Counted from the first letter of the stretch, positions 42,673 to 51,980 are shown. The stretch is 64,000 nucleotides of DNA from Streptomyces sp. HUAS ZL42 (GCF_040782645.1 NZ_CP160403.1:6855001-6919000), one strand, 5' to 3'. Notes: a model not told the origin generated them from the sequence alone. Numbers and translations are program-made.

Positions 42673-44124
42673 GTGACCGCTGAGGCCAGGGAGGCCGGTC
42701 CCCTGGAGGGATCTGCCGCCGACGGCGAGCGACCGCTCAACATCGCGCTCCTCACGTATAAAGGGAACCCGTTCTGCGGGGGACAGGGCGTCTACGTCCG
42801 GCATCTCTCCCGCGAGCTGGCCCGCCTCGGCCACCGGGTCGAGGTCATCGGCTCCCAGCCCTATCCGGTCCTCGACGAGGGCTACGACGGCCTGAGCCTC
42901 ACCGAGCTGCCCAGCCTCGACCTCTACCGTCAGCCCGACCCCTTCCGCACCCCGGGGCGCGACGAGTACCGCGACTGGATCGACGCGCTGGAAGTCGCCA
43001 CCATGTGGACCGGAGGCTTCCCCGAGCCGCTCACCTTCTCCCTCCGTGCCCGCCGCCATCTGCGTGCCCGGCGCGGCGAGTTCGACGTCGTGCACGACAA
43101 CCAGACGCTCGGATACGGACTGTTGGGCGACGTCGGCGCCCCGCTGGTGACGACCATCCACCATCCCATCACCGTCGACCGCCAGTTGGAGCTCGACGCG
43201 GCGCAGGGATGGGCACGGCGGTACTCCGTGCGCCGCTGGTACGCCTTCACGCGCATGCAGAAGCGGGTCGCGCGCCGCCTGCCCTCCGTGCTCACGGTGT
43301 CCGGCACCTCCCGGCAGGAGATCGTCGACCACCTCGGGGTGCGCGGCGACCGCATCCACGTGGTCCACATCGGCGCCGACACCGACCTTTTCTCGCCCGA
43401 TCCGTCGGTGCCGCAGGTGCCGGGCCGGATCGTGACGACGTCCAGTGCGGACGTGCCGCTCAAGGGACTCGTCTTCCTCGTCGAGGCGCTGGCGAAGGTG
43501 CGCACGGAGCACCCGGACGCCCACCTCGTCGTGGTCGGCAAGCGGCCCGCCGAGGGGCCGGTCGCGCAGGCCGTCGAGCGGTACGGCCTCGAGGGCGCCG
43601 TCGAGTTCGTCAAGGGGATCTCGGACGAGGAACTGGTCGACCTGGTGCGCTCGGCGCAGGTCGCGTGTGTGCCGTCGCTGTACGAGGGCTTCTCGCTGCC
43701 GGCCGCCGAGGCGATGGCGACGGGCACACCGCTGGTCGCCACGACCGGCGGGGCGATTCCCGAGGTGGCCGGGCGCGACGGGGAGACGTGCGTCGCGGTG
43801 CCGCCGGGTGACGCGGGAGCGCTGGCCGCCGGGCTCGGCCGGCTGCTCGGCGATCGTGGGTTGAGGGCTCGGCTGGGTGCGGCGGGGCGTGAGCGGGTGC
43901 TGCGGAACTTCACCTGGGCGCGCGCCGCGGAGGGCACGGTGGCCCGCTACCGCGAGGCCATCGCCGTCCCCCACGCTCGGCTTCGCTCGCGCGGGGCGAC
44001 CCCCGTCGCGGGCCCGGCTCCGGGCCGCTCCGCGGCGGCCACAGAACCGAGCGCCCCCTTCCAGACGACCACCCCGGTCCAAGTGACCGTCGACAACGAC
44101 CGCGAAAGCAGGGCCACGTGCTGA
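42673..44124 (+). CDS. glycosyltransferase family 4 (GT-B)
   Basis: This 483-residue cytoplasmic glycosyltransferase has an N-terminal domain IALLTYKGNPFCGGQGVYVR and LSRELARLGHRVEVIG. The C-terminal nucleotide-sugar domain has SADVPLKGLVFLVEALAKV and the EX7E-type motif PSLYEGFSLPAAEAMATG. The last 45 residues are Pro/Ala-rich and probably disordered. GTG 42673 has GAAGGGGGC upstream; ATG 42637 is the alternative. It is the first gene of a three-gene coupled operon. The acceptor is unknown, possibly a lipid given the KstR-type site. Confidence 0.85.
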   Translation: MTAEAREAGPLEGSAADGERPLNIALLTYKGNPFCGGQGVYVRHLSRELARLGHRVEVIGSQPYPVLDEGYDGLSLTELPSLDLYRQPDPFRTPGRDEYRDWIDALEVATMWTGGFPEPLTFSLRARRHLRARRGEFDVVHDNQTLGYGLLGDVGAPLVTTIHHPITVDRQLELDAAQGWARRYSVRRWYAFTRMQKRVARRLPSVLTVSGTSRQEIVDHLGVRGDRIHVVHIGADTDLFSPDPSVPQVPGRIVTTSSADVPLKGLVFLVEALAKVRTEHPDAHLVVVGKRPAEGPVAQAVERYGLEGAVEFVKGISDEELVDLVRSAQVACVPSLYEGFSLPAAEAMATGTPLVATTGGAIPEVAGRDGETCVAVPPGDAGALAAGLGRLLGDRGLRARLGAAGRERVLRNFTWARAAEGTVARYREAIAVPHARLRSRGATPVAGPAPGRSAAATEPSAPFQTTTPVQVTVDNDRESRATC

Positions 44125-44861
44125 CCGTCGACTTCTCCCGGTTCCCGCTCGCCCCGGGCGACCGTGTCCTGGACCTCGGCTGTGGTGCCGGCCGGCACGC
44201 TTTCGAGTGCTATCGGCGGGGCGCCCAGGTCGTGGCCCTCGACCAGAACGGCGAGGAGATCCGCGAGGTCGCCAGGTGGTTCGCGGCGATGAAGGAGGCC
44301 GGTGAGGCCCCCGAGGGCGCCACCGCCACGGCCATGGAGGGCGACGCGCTCGCGCTGCCCTTCCCCGACGAGTCCTTCGACGTCGTGATCATCTCCGAGG
44401 TGATGGAGCACATCCCCGACGACAAGGGCGTACTCGCCGAGATGGTCCGCGTGCTCAAGCCGGGCGGCCGCATCGCCATCACCGTCCCGCGCTACGGCCC
44501 CGAGAAGATCTGCTGGGCCCTGTCCGACGCCTACCACGAGGTCGAGGGCGGTCACATCCGCATCTACAAGGCGGACGAGCTGCTGGAGAAGATCCGCGAG
44601 GCGGGCCTGAAGCCGTACGGCACGCACCACGCGCACGCGCTGCACTCGCCGTACTGGTGGCTGAAGTGCGCGTTCGGCGTCGACAACGACAAGGCACTGC
44701 CGGTGCGGGCGTACCACCAGTTGCTGGTCTGGGACATCATGAAGAAGCCCCTCGCGACCCGGGTCGCCGAGCAGGCGCTGAACCCGCTGATCGGCAAGAG
44801 CTTCGTGGCGTACGCGACCAAGCCCCACCTTCCGGCGATCTCCGAGGCGGACGCCAAGTGA
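44118..44861 (+). CDS. class I SAM-dependent methyltransferase
   Basis: This 247-residue methyltransferase has motif I VLDLGCGAGRHAFEC, acidic D at VVALDQN, GDALALPFPDESFDVVIISE (motif II/III) and EMVRVLKPGGRIAITVPRY. The C-terminal extension DKALPVRAYHQLLVWDIMKK may hold the acceptor site. The GTG start lies 7 nt inside the glycosyltransferase end, so translation is coupled. The pathway is not identifiable from sequence. Confidence 0.85.
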   Translation: MLTVDFSRFPLAPGDRVLDLGCGAGRHAFECYRRGAQVVALDQNGEEIREVARWFAAMKEAGEAPEGATATAMEGDALALPFPDESFDVVIISEVMEHIPDDKGVLAEMVRVLKPGGRIAITVPRYGPEKICWALSDAYHEVEGGHIRIYKADELLEKIREAGLKPYGTHHAHALHSPYWWLKCAFGVDNDKALPVRAYHQLLVWDIMKKPLATRVAEQALNPLIGKSFVAYATKPHLPAISEADAK

Positions 44862-45928
44862 CCACTCCCCGGACAGAACACCTCGTCCTGACCGGGGTCC
44901 TCACCGCCGAGCAGGCCGCCGCGACCGTCGCCGGCATCCTCGCCGTGCAGCGGGAGGACGGCGCGATCCCGTGGTTCCGGGGGCACCATCTCGATCCCTG
45001 GGACCACACCGAGGCCGCGATGGCCCTCGACGCGGCGGGCGAGCACGAGGCCGCCGAGCGGGCGTACGCATGGCTGGCGTGGCATCAGAACGAGGACGGT
45101 TCGTGGTACGCGGCGTACGCGGACGGGGACTTCGAGGACGTCACCGACCGGGGCCGTGAGACGAACTTCGTCGCCTACATAGCCGTCGGCGTGTGGCACC
45201 ACTACCTGTCCACCGGCGACGACACGTTCCTGGACCGCATGTGGCCGTCCGTCTACGCGGCGATCGAGTTCGTGCTGCGACTGCAGCGGCCCGGCGGGCA
45301 GATCGGCTGGCGGCAGGACGACGACGGCACGGCCACCGCGGACGCGCTGCTGACCGGCTCCTCCTCCATCCACCACGCGCTGCGCTGCGCTCTCGCCATC
45401 GCCGAGCAGCGCGAAGAGCCGCAGCCGGACTGGGAGTTGGCGGCGGGCGCGCTGCGGCACGCGATTCGGCGGCACCCCGAGCGGTTCCTCGACAAGGACC
45501 GCTACTCGATGGACTGGTACTACCCGGTGCTGGGCGGCGCGCTCACGGGCGCGGAGGCCAAGGCCCGCATCGAGGAGGCCTGGGACCGCTTCGTCGTCCC
45601 CGGCCTCGGTGTGCGCTGCGTCGTCCCCAACCCGTGGGTGACGGGTGGCGAGTCGGCCGAACTCGCCCTGGCGCTCTGGGCGATGGGCGAGTCCGACCGC
45701 GCGCTGGACATCCTCCAGGCGATCCAGCATCTGCGGGACGCGCAGAGCGGTCTGTACTGGACGGGGTACGTCTTCGAGGACGAGGCGATCTGGCCCCGGG
45801 AACTGACGACCTGGACGGCCGGCTCCGTCCTCCTCGCGGTCGCCGCGCTGGGCGGCCACGAGGCGACGTGTGCGGTGTTCGGGGGCGAGCTCCTGCCCAG
45901 GGGACTGGACCCCGACTGCTGCGACTGA
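44858..45928 (+). CDS. alpha/alpha-barrel (prenyltransferase/glycosidase-like) protein
   Basis: This 356-residue protein is made of repeated helical hairpins with catalytic-looking W/D residues: QREDGAIPWFRGHHLDPWDH, AYAWLAWHQNEDGSWYAAYA, RGRETNFVAYIAVGVWHHYL, DKDRYSMDWYYPVLGGALTG. The six-hairpin toroid is shared by terpene cyclases and several glycoside hydrolases. There is no signal peptide. The GTG start overlaps the methyltransferase stop (GTGA). It probably completes a three-step modification with the glycosyltransferase and methyltransferase. Confidence 0.75.
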   Translation: MTTPRTEHLVLTGVLTAEQAAATVAGILAVQREDGAIPWFRGHHLDPWDHTEAAMALDAAGEHEAAERAYAWLAWHQNEDGSWYAAYADGDFEDVTDRGRETNFVAYIAVGVWHHYLSTGDDTFLDRMWPSVYAAIEFVLRLQRPGGQIGWRQDDDGTATADALLTGSSSIHHALRCALAIAEQREEPQPDWELAAGALRHAIRRHPERFLDKDRYSMDWYYPVLGGALTGAEAKARIEEAWDRFVVPGLGVRCVVPNPWVTGGESAELALALWAMGESDRALDILQAIQHLRDAQSGLYWTGYVFEDEAIWPRELTTWTAGSVLLAVAALGGHEATCAVFGGELLPRGLDPDCCD

Positions 45929-46054
45929 CGTCGGCGGGCGGCGCCCAAGAGCTCGGGTGGTTATGCCCGGGTGGTTCTGCTGCCCGGGTGGCGGGTGCCG
46001 GCCGTCATGGGCTGATCGCGCCCACGCGGCGGAGCCGCACAATGTGACAGCCCC

Positions 46055-46071
46055 GCGCCCCTTTGGGGCGC
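46055..46071. terminator. bidirectional terminator
   Basis: GCGCCCC TTT GGGGCGC, between the barrel-protein operon and the convergent small membrane protein gene. Confidence 0.65.
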
Positions 46072-46072
46072 T

Positions 46073-46366
46073 TCAGTGGCGGTGAGCCCTGTTGGCGATC
46101 GCGTGCCCCACGAACAGGTACACGACCGCGGCCAGGCCGTACCCCGCCACGACCCGTGCCCACGCCTCGTCGAACGTGAACAGGTTGTACGACCAACCCG
46201 CGAGCCAGCGGGCCGCGTCATGGATGAACTGCACGAAGTCGTTCGTGCGGTTGGCGTCCAGCAGGTACATCAGGATCCACAGGCCCAGGATCAGGGCCAT
46301 GATGTCGGCGACGATCGCGATGACCGTGCCGGCCTGATTCGAACCGTTCCGATATCGAGGGGACAT
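46073..46366 (-). CDS. small two-helix membrane protein
   Basis: This 97-residue protein has two hydrophobic segments: AGTVIAIVADIMALILGLWI and ARVVAGYGLAAVVYLFVGHA, joined by an amphipathic helix (VQFIHDAARWLAGWSYNLF). There is no domain name. It is convergent with the barrel-protein operon across the terminator and upstream of the LLM gene in the opposite order. ATG 46366. Confidence 0.75.
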   Translation of the reverse strand: MSPRYRNGSNQAGTVIAIVADIMALILGLWILMYLLDANRTNDFVQFIHDAARWLAGWSYNLFTFDEAWARVVAGYGLAAVVYLFVGHAIANRAHRH

Positions 46367-46420
46367 ACCCGTCGGGTTGCCGTTGAACGCGGGATGAAAC
46401 CCCTGACTGGAATCTCCGCT

Positions 46421-47431
46421 TCAGGAGTTGAGCTCGGCGAGCACCCGCAGCGTGTTCGGATCCGGGGCCAGTACCAGCAGGTCGGTCACCGGTCCCTTGC
46501 GCCACAGCTCCAGCCGTTCGGCGATGCGTTCACGCGGGCCGACCAGGGAGATCTCGTCGGCGAAGGCGTCCGGCACGGCCAGTACCGCCTCCTCCCTGCG
46601 GCCGGACAGGAACAGTTCCTGGATGCGCCGGGCCTGCTCCTCGTACCCCATGCGTGCCATCAGGTCGGCGTGGAAGTTTCGGGCGGCGTGCCCCATCCCG
46701 CCGATGTAGAAGCCGAGCATGGCCTTGACGGGCAGCAGTCCCTCGGAGACGTCGTCGCAGACGCTGACCCGGGCCATCGGGGCGACGACGAATCCCTCCG
46801 GCAGGTCGGCGACCGCATCGCCGTACACCTCGGGCCGGCTCGGCGCCCAGTACAGCGGCAGCCAGCCGTCGGCGATCCGGACCGTCTGTGCGACGTTCTT
46901 CGGCCCTTCGGCGCCGAGCAGGATCGGCAGGTCGGGGCGGAGGGGGTGGGTGATCGGCTTCAGGGGCTTGCCGATTCCGGTGGCGTCCGGGCCGCGGTAG
47001 GGGTGGGCGTGGAAGCGCCCGTCGAGTTCCACCGGCGCTTCCCGTCTGAGGACCTGCCGTACGACGTCGACGTACTCCCGGGTCGCGGTCAGTGGCGACC
47101 TGGGGAACGGCCGCCCGTACCAGCCCTCGACGACCTGCGGGCCCGACAGGCCGAGTCCGAGCATCATCCGGCCGCCAGAGAGGTGGTCGAGGGTGAGGGC
47201 GTGCATCGCGGTGGTGGTGGGGGAGCGGGCCGCCATCTGGGCAACCGCCGTACCGAGCTTGATCCTTGACGTCCGGGCGGCGATCCAGGTCAGCGGAGTG
47301 AAGGCGTCCGACCCCCATGCCTCGGCCGTCCACACGGAGTGGTAGCCGAGCCGCTCCGCCTCCCGCGCCAGCGGCACGTGGTCCGCGGAGGGGCCGCGGC
47401 CCCAGTAGCCGAGTGCGAGACCGAGCCGCAT
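46421..47431 (-). CDS. LLM-class F420-dependent oxidoreductase
   Basis: This 336-residue TIM-barrel flavin-like enzyme uses coenzyme F420. It shows MRLGLALGYWGRGPSADHVP, YHSVWTAEAWGSDAFTPLTW, AARTSRIKLGTAVAQMAARS and LDHLSGGRMMLGLGLSGPQV, all standard for the family, and length is normal. The substrate is unknown; mycobacterial relatives act on lipids and steroids. GGAGG 5 nt before ATG 47431. A CTGACG dyad overlaps the region just upstream of the ribosome site. Confidence 0.9.
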   Translation of the reverse strand: MRLGLALGYWGRGPSADHVPLAREAERLGYHSVWTAEAWGSDAFTPLTWIAARTSRIKLGTAVAQMAARSPTTTAMHALTLDHLSGGRMMLGLGLSGPQVVEGWYGRPFPRSPLTATREYVDVVRQVLRREAPVELDGRFHAHPYRGPDATGIGKPLKPITHPLRPDLPILLGAEGPKNVAQTVRIADGWLPLYWAPSRPEVYGDAVADLPEGFVVAPMARVSVCDDVSEGLLPVKAMLGFYIGGMGHAARNFHADLMARMGYEEQARRIQELFLSGRREEAVLAVPDAFADEISLVGPRERIAERLELWRKGPVTDLLVLAPDPNTLRVLAELNS

Positions 47432-47440
47432 GCCTACCTC

Positions 47441-47455
47441 CTGACGGTACGTCAG
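47441..47455. promoter_or_regulatory. operator dyad CTGACGGTACGTCAG before the LLM gene
   Basis: A perfect CTGAC-GTCAG dyad in CTGACGGTACGTCAG, only 10-24 bp upstream of the start codon and touching the GGAGG. TGACG-type dyads are typical TetR-family operators for acyl-CoA genes. It differs from the KstR-type site, so another regulator is involved. Confidence 0.6.
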
Positions 47456-47527
47456 TTCCGGGAGGGCGACTGTACGACAACGGCCCCCCGCCCGGAAGGG
47501 CGAGGGGCCGTGAACGGCACTGGGGAA

Positions 47528-48325
47528 TCAGCCGCGCTGGATGCCCGAGGTGTCCCGCAGCACGCCGCGGCGGCCGTCCTGGGTCTGGGCGACCAGGCCC
47601 GGGCCGCTCTGCTCGACGGCCAGGTACCAGGTGCCCGGCGCCAGTTCCGCGATCGGCATCGGCGAACCGTCCTCCGCGTACAGCGGCCGCGGCACCGGCA
47701 CGGCGAACCAGAACGGCGAGAACTCCGCGGCCGGCGGCTGGCCCTGCTGCGGGGCCGGCGCGCCGTACGGCTGACCCTGCTGCTGCGGCGGCTGCCCGCC
47801 GAACTGCGGCTGCGGCGCGCCCGGGTAGCCGTAACCACCCTGCGGCTGGCCGCCGTAGGGCTGCGGGGCCGGCGGCTTGGGGGCGGGGATCAGGCCGGCC
47901 TGGAGGGCGGGGACGAGCGGGGTGGCGATGGCGCCGCCCGCCAGCAACAGGGTGGCGATGAGGCCGAGGATGAGGCCGGTACCGGTGTCGACGTTGTCGC
48001 TGCCGATGGTGTCGCTGAACGCGCCCAGCGGGTCGATGATCGTCCAGAGCGCGGTCCACGCGGCGAAGACGGTCAGCGCGACACCGAGCGGACCGAGGTC
48101 GAGTCCGGCGACCTTGCGGGGCTGCGGGAGGGCGCGGGCCACGACGATCAGGACCGCACCGATGATCCCGCCGACGTACATGCTCATCACCAGGCCGAGG
48201 TTGTCCCACGCGTTGGGGACGTCGTCGCCGGAGCCGTCGAACGTGTCGAGGAACGACGCGATGAACAGCAGAAGCGCTGCTCCGATCACCACGCCGTCGC
48301 CTCGAGTGAGGGAGCGGATATTCAC
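47528..48325 (-). CDS. DUF5336-like membrane protein with Pro/Gln-rich segment
   Basis: This 265-residue protein has four hydrophobic helices in the first 145 residues (GVVIGAALLLFIASFLDTF; GLVMSMYVGGIIGAVLIVVA; LGVALTVFAAWTALWTIIDP; LILGLIATLLLAGGAIATPL). A QPYGGQPQGGYGYPGAPQ-type disordered linker follows, then a C-terminal globular tail (FWFAVPVPRPLYAEDGSPMP; TWYLAVEQSGPGLVAQTQDG). GTG 48325. The role is unknown. The tail looks like a sensing or cargo domain. Confidence 0.75.
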   Translation of the reverse strand: MNIRSLTRGDGVVIGAALLLFIASFLDTFDGSGDDVPNAWDNLGLVMSMYVGGIIGAVLIVVARALPQPRKVAGLDLGPLGVALTVFAAWTALWTIIDPLGAFSDTIGSDNVDTGTGLILGLIATLLLAGGAIATPLVPALQAGLIPAPKPPAPQPYGGQPQGGYGYPGAPQPQFGGQPPQQQGQPYGAPAPQQGQPPAAEFSPFWFAVPVPRPLYAEDGSPMPIAELAPGTWYLAVEQSGPGLVAQTQDGRRGVLRDTSGIQRG

Positions 48326-48494
48326 TTCAGGTCCTTCGTCAGTCGTCTCGTCGTCGATAGAGCGTCGGAAGAGGCGTCGCTGTCACCATGTCGCCGTCCG
48401 GCCCCGGTGTGAAGCGCGGGGGTGGCCCCTCATCGTAGGGACGACCCTATCGTCCGCACGATCAGGCTGTCGGCCCGGATCAGCGCCCTGATCA

Positions 48495-49415
48495 CTACCC
48501 GCGCAGGAAGCTCACGATTCCCTCAGAGATCCCTTGCGCCGCCTTCTGCCGCCAGGCACCACTGGTCAGCAGTGCCGCGTCCTTGCTATCGCGCATGTTG
48601 CCGCACTCGATGAACACCTTGGGAACCGTTGACAGATTGAGACCGCCGAGGTCGCGGCGGGTGACGAGTCCGGTGCCGTCGCCGACGTAGTTGGAGGGCG
48701 CGCTGCCCGTTGCGCGGACGAAGCTGCCCGCGATGCGCTCGCCGAGGTCGCGGGAAGGGCCGGCGATCGGGCGGGTGTCGGCGGCTCCCGCGTGCACCGA
48801 CGCCGGAAGGATCACATGGAAGCCGCGGTTGCCGGCCGCCGAACCGTCGGCGTGGACGGACACGACGGCGTCGGCGTGCGCGTCGTTCCCGATCCGCGCC
48901 CGCTCGTCCACACAGGGCCCGTAGGGCCGGTCGCCGTCCTGGGTCAGCTTCACGGTCGCGCCCTGCCGCTCCAGGAGGGTGCGCAGGCGATGGGCCACGT
49001 CGAGCGTGAACCGGGCTTCGGTGTAACCGGAGTTGGTGGAGGTCCCCGTGGTGTCGCACTCCTTCCAGTTCGTGCCGATGTTCACCTTGCGGTTGATGTC
49101 GGCGGTGTGCTGGAAGTTGCCCGGGTTGTGGCCCGGGTCGATGACGACGACCTTGCCCTCGAGGGGCGCGGCGGCATCCGAGCCGGGCTTCTCGTCGTCG
49201 GTCGCGGCGCCGCCCGTCGGGGAGGCGGGAGCGCTGGTCGCCGTCCCCACGGCCGCCCGCTGCGGACTCCCCGGCTCACCCTGTGCGCCCACCGCCTCGT
49301 AGACGAGCCAGCCCAGCAGCGCCCCCGGCACCAGCGCGGCGACCGCGACGATCAGCGGACGGCGACGGGAACGAGGGGGGTGGGGCGGCTCGAAGCCCGG
49401 ACCTGCGTACGACAC
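48495..49415 (-). CDS. N-acetylmuramoyl-L-alanine amidase (Amidase_3), membrane-anchored
   Basis: This 306-residue peptidoglycan hydrolase has an N-terminal anchor (RRPLIVAVAALVPGALLGWL) and a disordered linker. Amidase_3 shows zinc ligands in VVIDPGHNPGNFQHTAD (H), the glutamate of GYTEARFTLDVAHRLRTLL, and VVSVHADGSAAGNRGFHVIL (H). The catalytic glutamate is in VPKVFIECGNMRDSKDAALL. It cuts the amide between MurNAc and the stem peptide outside the membrane. All key residues are present. ATG 49415. Confidence 0.9.
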   Translation of the reverse strand: MSYAGPGFEPPHPPRSRRRPLIVAVAALVPGALLGWLVYEAVGAQGEPGSPQRAAVGTATSAPASPTGGAATDDEKPGSDAAAPLEGKVVVIDPGHNPGNFQHTADINRKVNIGTNWKECDTTGTSTNSGYTEARFTLDVAHRLRTLLERQGATVKLTQDGDRPYGPCVDERARIGNDAHADAVVSVHADGSAAGNRGFHVILPASVHAGAADTRPIAGPSRDLGERIAGSFVRATGSAPSNYVGDGTGLVTRRDLGGLNLSTVPKVFIECGNMRDSKDAALLTSGAWRQKAAQGISEGIVSFLRG

Positions 49416-49436
49416 GACAGCGACTTTAACCGAGGG

Positions 49437-50087
49437 TCAGATCCCCGCCCCGGATCGCCGCAGGACACGCAACGAGTCCGTGACGGAGATCTCCGTGAAC
49501 GCGCCTGACTCGAGTGCCCGCAGATAGACGCGGTAGGGGGCCTGGCCGGTGAACTCGTCCGCCGGGTCGGGGAACACGTCGTGGATGACGAGCAGCCCGC
49601 CCTCGGCCACATGCGGTGCCCAGCCCTCGTAGTCGGCGCCGGCGTGTTCGTCGGTGTGGCCGCCGTCGATGAAGACCAGGCCGAGGGGGGAGTTCCAGAT
49701 CTTCGCGATCTGCGGGGAGCGGCCGACCAGGGCGACGACGTGCTCCTCCAGGCCCGCCTTGTGCAGCGTGCGCCGGAAGGTGGGGAGCGTGTCCATCAGG
49801 CCGATCTCGGGGTCGACCGTCTCCGGGTCGTGGTACTCCCAGCCGGGCTGCTGCTCCTCGCTGCCGCGGTGGTGGTCGACGGTGATCGCGGTGACGCCGG
49901 CCTGGCGGGCCGCGTCGGCGAGCAGGATCGTGGAGCGCCCGCAGTACGTCCCGACCTCCAGCAGCGGCAGCCCCAGCCGCCCCGCCTCGACCGCGGCCGC
50001 GTACAGCGCGAGGCCCTCGTCCACGGGCATGAACCCCTTCGCCGCCTCGAACGCGGCCAGGATCTCGGGCTTGGGTGCCGCGGGCAT
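49437..50087 (-). CDS. class I SAM-dependent methyltransferase (CmcI/cephalosporin-hydroxylase-like fold)
   Basis: This 216-residue protein has LLEVGTYCGRSTILLADAAR (motif I), VTAITVDHHRGSEEQQPGWE, VVALVGRSPQIAKIWNSPLG, LVFIDGGHTDEHAGADYEGW and GLLVIHDVFPDPADEF. The metal-site aspartates in FIDGGHT and IHDVF place it in the class I O-methyltransferase-like group. The start at ATG 50087 has an AAAGGC upstream. A neighbour of the amidase, 22 bp away, in the same direction. Confidence 0.85.
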   Translation of the reverse strand: MPAAPKPEILAAFEAAKGFMPVDEGLALYAAAVEAGRLGLPLLEVGTYCGRSTILLADAARQAGVTAITVDHHRGSEEQQPGWEYHDPETVDPEIGLMDTLPTFRRTLHKAGLEEHVVALVGRSPQIAKIWNSPLGLVFIDGGHTDEHAGADYEGWAPHVAEGGLLVIHDVFPDPADEFTGQAPYRVYLRALESGAFTEISVTDSLRVLRRSGAGI

Positions 50088-50240
50088 GGGGCCTGCCTTT
50101 CCAAAGGGGGACGTACGACGGGGACGTACGACGGGAGGCGTACGAGCGTATGGGCGCCCCATGCTGCCGCACCCCCCGTCGGCGGGGCGACAGGGGGTGC
50201 GGGTGGCGTGGATCTCAGTGCGGCTCAGGGGCTCGGCGGT

Positions 50241-51980
50241 TCAGGCCGTGACCGTCTCGCCCGGCAGGGACAGGTCCAGGTCCACCGGGGTGTCGTCGCC
50301 GGTGTGGGTCGCGGAGGAGGCGTGCGGGCCGTGGCCCTCGGCCTTCGCGGCGAGGACGTAGGCGCCCTCCGCGGGGACGGCGAGGGCGTAGCTGCCGTCC
50401 TGCGCCGAGAGGGTCGCGCCCGCCTGGCGGCCGCGCCGGTCGATCAGGGTGACGTTGGCGCGGGCGACGGGGGTGCCGTCGGCGTCCAGGACGCGGCCGC
50501 GGAAGCCGCGCAGGGCCTCCTCGGCGCGGGCCAGGTTGGTGTCCTCCTCGCTGCTCGCGCGCAGCTGAGGCTTGCCCGAGGGACGGCGGCCGGGCAGGAA
50601 GAGGGCCGACAGCAGGCCGAGCGCCACCGCGGCCGTCGCGATCAGGAAGGAGACGCGGAAGCCGTGCATGGTCGGGATCTCGACGCCGTTCACGGTGTTC
50701 GCCGTGTTCGCCAGCACCATGCCGATCACGGCGCTGGACACGGACGTACCGATGGAACGCATCAGCGTGTTGAGGCCGTTCGCCGCGCCCGTCTCCGACG
50801 CCGGGACCGCGCCGACGATCAGGGCGGGCAGGGAGGAGTAGGCGAGGCCGATGCCGGCGCCGAGGACCACCGCGATGACGAGGCTCTGCCAGGCGGCGCT
50901 CATCAGGCCGAGGCCGGCGCCGTAGCCGATCGCGATGATCAGCAGGCCGAGGATCAGGGTGACCTTGGGGCCGTACTTCGCCGACAGCCGGGCGTAGACG
51001 GGCGCGGTGAACATCATCGTCAGGCCGAGCGGCGCCACCAGCAGACCCGCGACGACCATCGACTGGCCGAGGCCGTACCCGGTGGCCTTCGGCAGCTGGA
51101 GGAGCTGGGGCAGGACCAGGGAGACGACGTAGAAGGAGACGCCGACCATGATCGACGCGAGGTTGGTGAAGAGGACCGCGGGGCGGGCCGTGGTGCGCAG
51201 GTCCACCAGCGGGGCCTTGACGCGCAGCTCCATCACGCCCCACAGGGCGAGTACGACGGCCGACGCGCCGAACAGGCCGAGCGTGGTGCCCGAGGTCCAG
51301 CCCCAGTCGCTGCCCTTGGTGATCGGCAGCAGGAACAGGACCAGGCCGGTGGAGAGGCCGAGCGCGCCGAGCAGGTCGAAGGTGCCCTCGGCGCGCGTGG
51401 GGGACTCCGGTACGACGAGGAGGGTGAGGAGGATCGAGACGGCGCCCAGGCCCGCGGCGCCGTAGAAGAGGGCGTGCCAGTCGGCGTGCTGGGCGACCAG
51501 GGCCGCGGCGGGCAGTGCGAGGCCGCCGCCGACACCGATCGAGGAGCTCATCAGGGCCATCGCCGAGCCGAGCTTCTCGCGGGGCAGCATGTCGCGCATC
51601 AGGCCGATGCCGAGCGGGATCGCGCCCATCGCGAAGCCCTGGAGCGTACGGCCGACGATCATCGGGAGCAGGTCGCTGGTGACCGCGCTGACCAGCGCGC
51701 CGGCCACCATCACCGCCAGGCTGAGGACCAGCATGCGCCGCTTGCCGTACAGGTCGCCGAGGCGGCCCATGATCGGGGTGGCGACGGCTCCCGAGAGAAG
51801 CGTCGAGGTCAGGACCCAGGTGGCGTTGCCGGGTGCGGTGTCCAGCAGCTGCGGCAGGTCCTTGATGACCGGGACGAGCAGGGTCTGCATCACCGCGACC
51901 ACGATGCCCGCGAAGGCGAGGACCGGGACGAGGGCCCCGCTCGCTCTCCGGGCGGGCTGGTCGGTCGACGTGAGCGTCAT
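50241..51980 (-). CDS. MFS exporter (DHA2 type) with C-terminal carboxypeptidase-regulatory-like domain
   Basis: This 579-residue protein has about 14 transmembrane helices with the MFS motif GRLGDLYGKRRMLVLSLA and the DHA2 signature region. After the last helix, residues about 495-579 form an Ig-like carboxypeptidase-regulatory domain (GRVLDADGTPVARANVTLID; QDGSYALAVPAEGAYVLAAK). A soluble domain of this kind on an exporter tail is uncommon. GGAGG 11 nt upstream of ATG 51980. It is divergent from the second MFS gene across the GCAAC-N6-GTTGC dyad. Confidence 0.85.
   Translation of the reverse strand: MTLTSTDQPARRASGALVPVLAFAGIVVAVMQTLLVPVIKDLPQLLDTAPGNATWVLTSTLLSGAVATPIMGRLGDLYGKRRMLVLSLAVMVAGALVSAVTSDLLPMIVGRTLQGFAMGAIPLGIGLMRDMLPREKLGSAMALMSSSIGVGGGLALPAAALVAQHADWHALFYGAAGLGAVSILLTLLVVPESPTRAEGTFDLLGALGLSTGLVLFLLPITKGSDWGWTSGTTLGLFGASAVVLALWGVMELRVKAPLVDLRTTARPAVLFTNLASIMVGVSFYVVSLVLPQLLQLPKATGYGLGQSMVVAGLLVAPLGLTMMFTAPVYARLSAKYGPKVTLILGLLIIAIGYGAGLGLMSAAWQSLVIAVVLGAGIGLAYSSLPALIVGAVPASETGAANGLNTLMRSIGTSVSSAVIGMVLANTANTVNGVEIPTMHGFRVSFLIATAAVALGLLSALFLPGRRPSGKPQLRASSEEDTNLARAEEALRGFRGRVLDADGTPVARANVTLIDRRGRQAGATLSAQDGSYALAVPAEGAYVLAAKAEGHGPHASSATHTGDDTPVDLDLSLPGETVTA

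Noticed and set aside
42673..45928. Secondary-metabolite cluster
   Set aside because: A glycosyltransferase, a methyltransferase and a barrel protein are next to each other, but there is no synthase, carrier protein or resistance gene. A cell-envelope or lipid modification is more likely.
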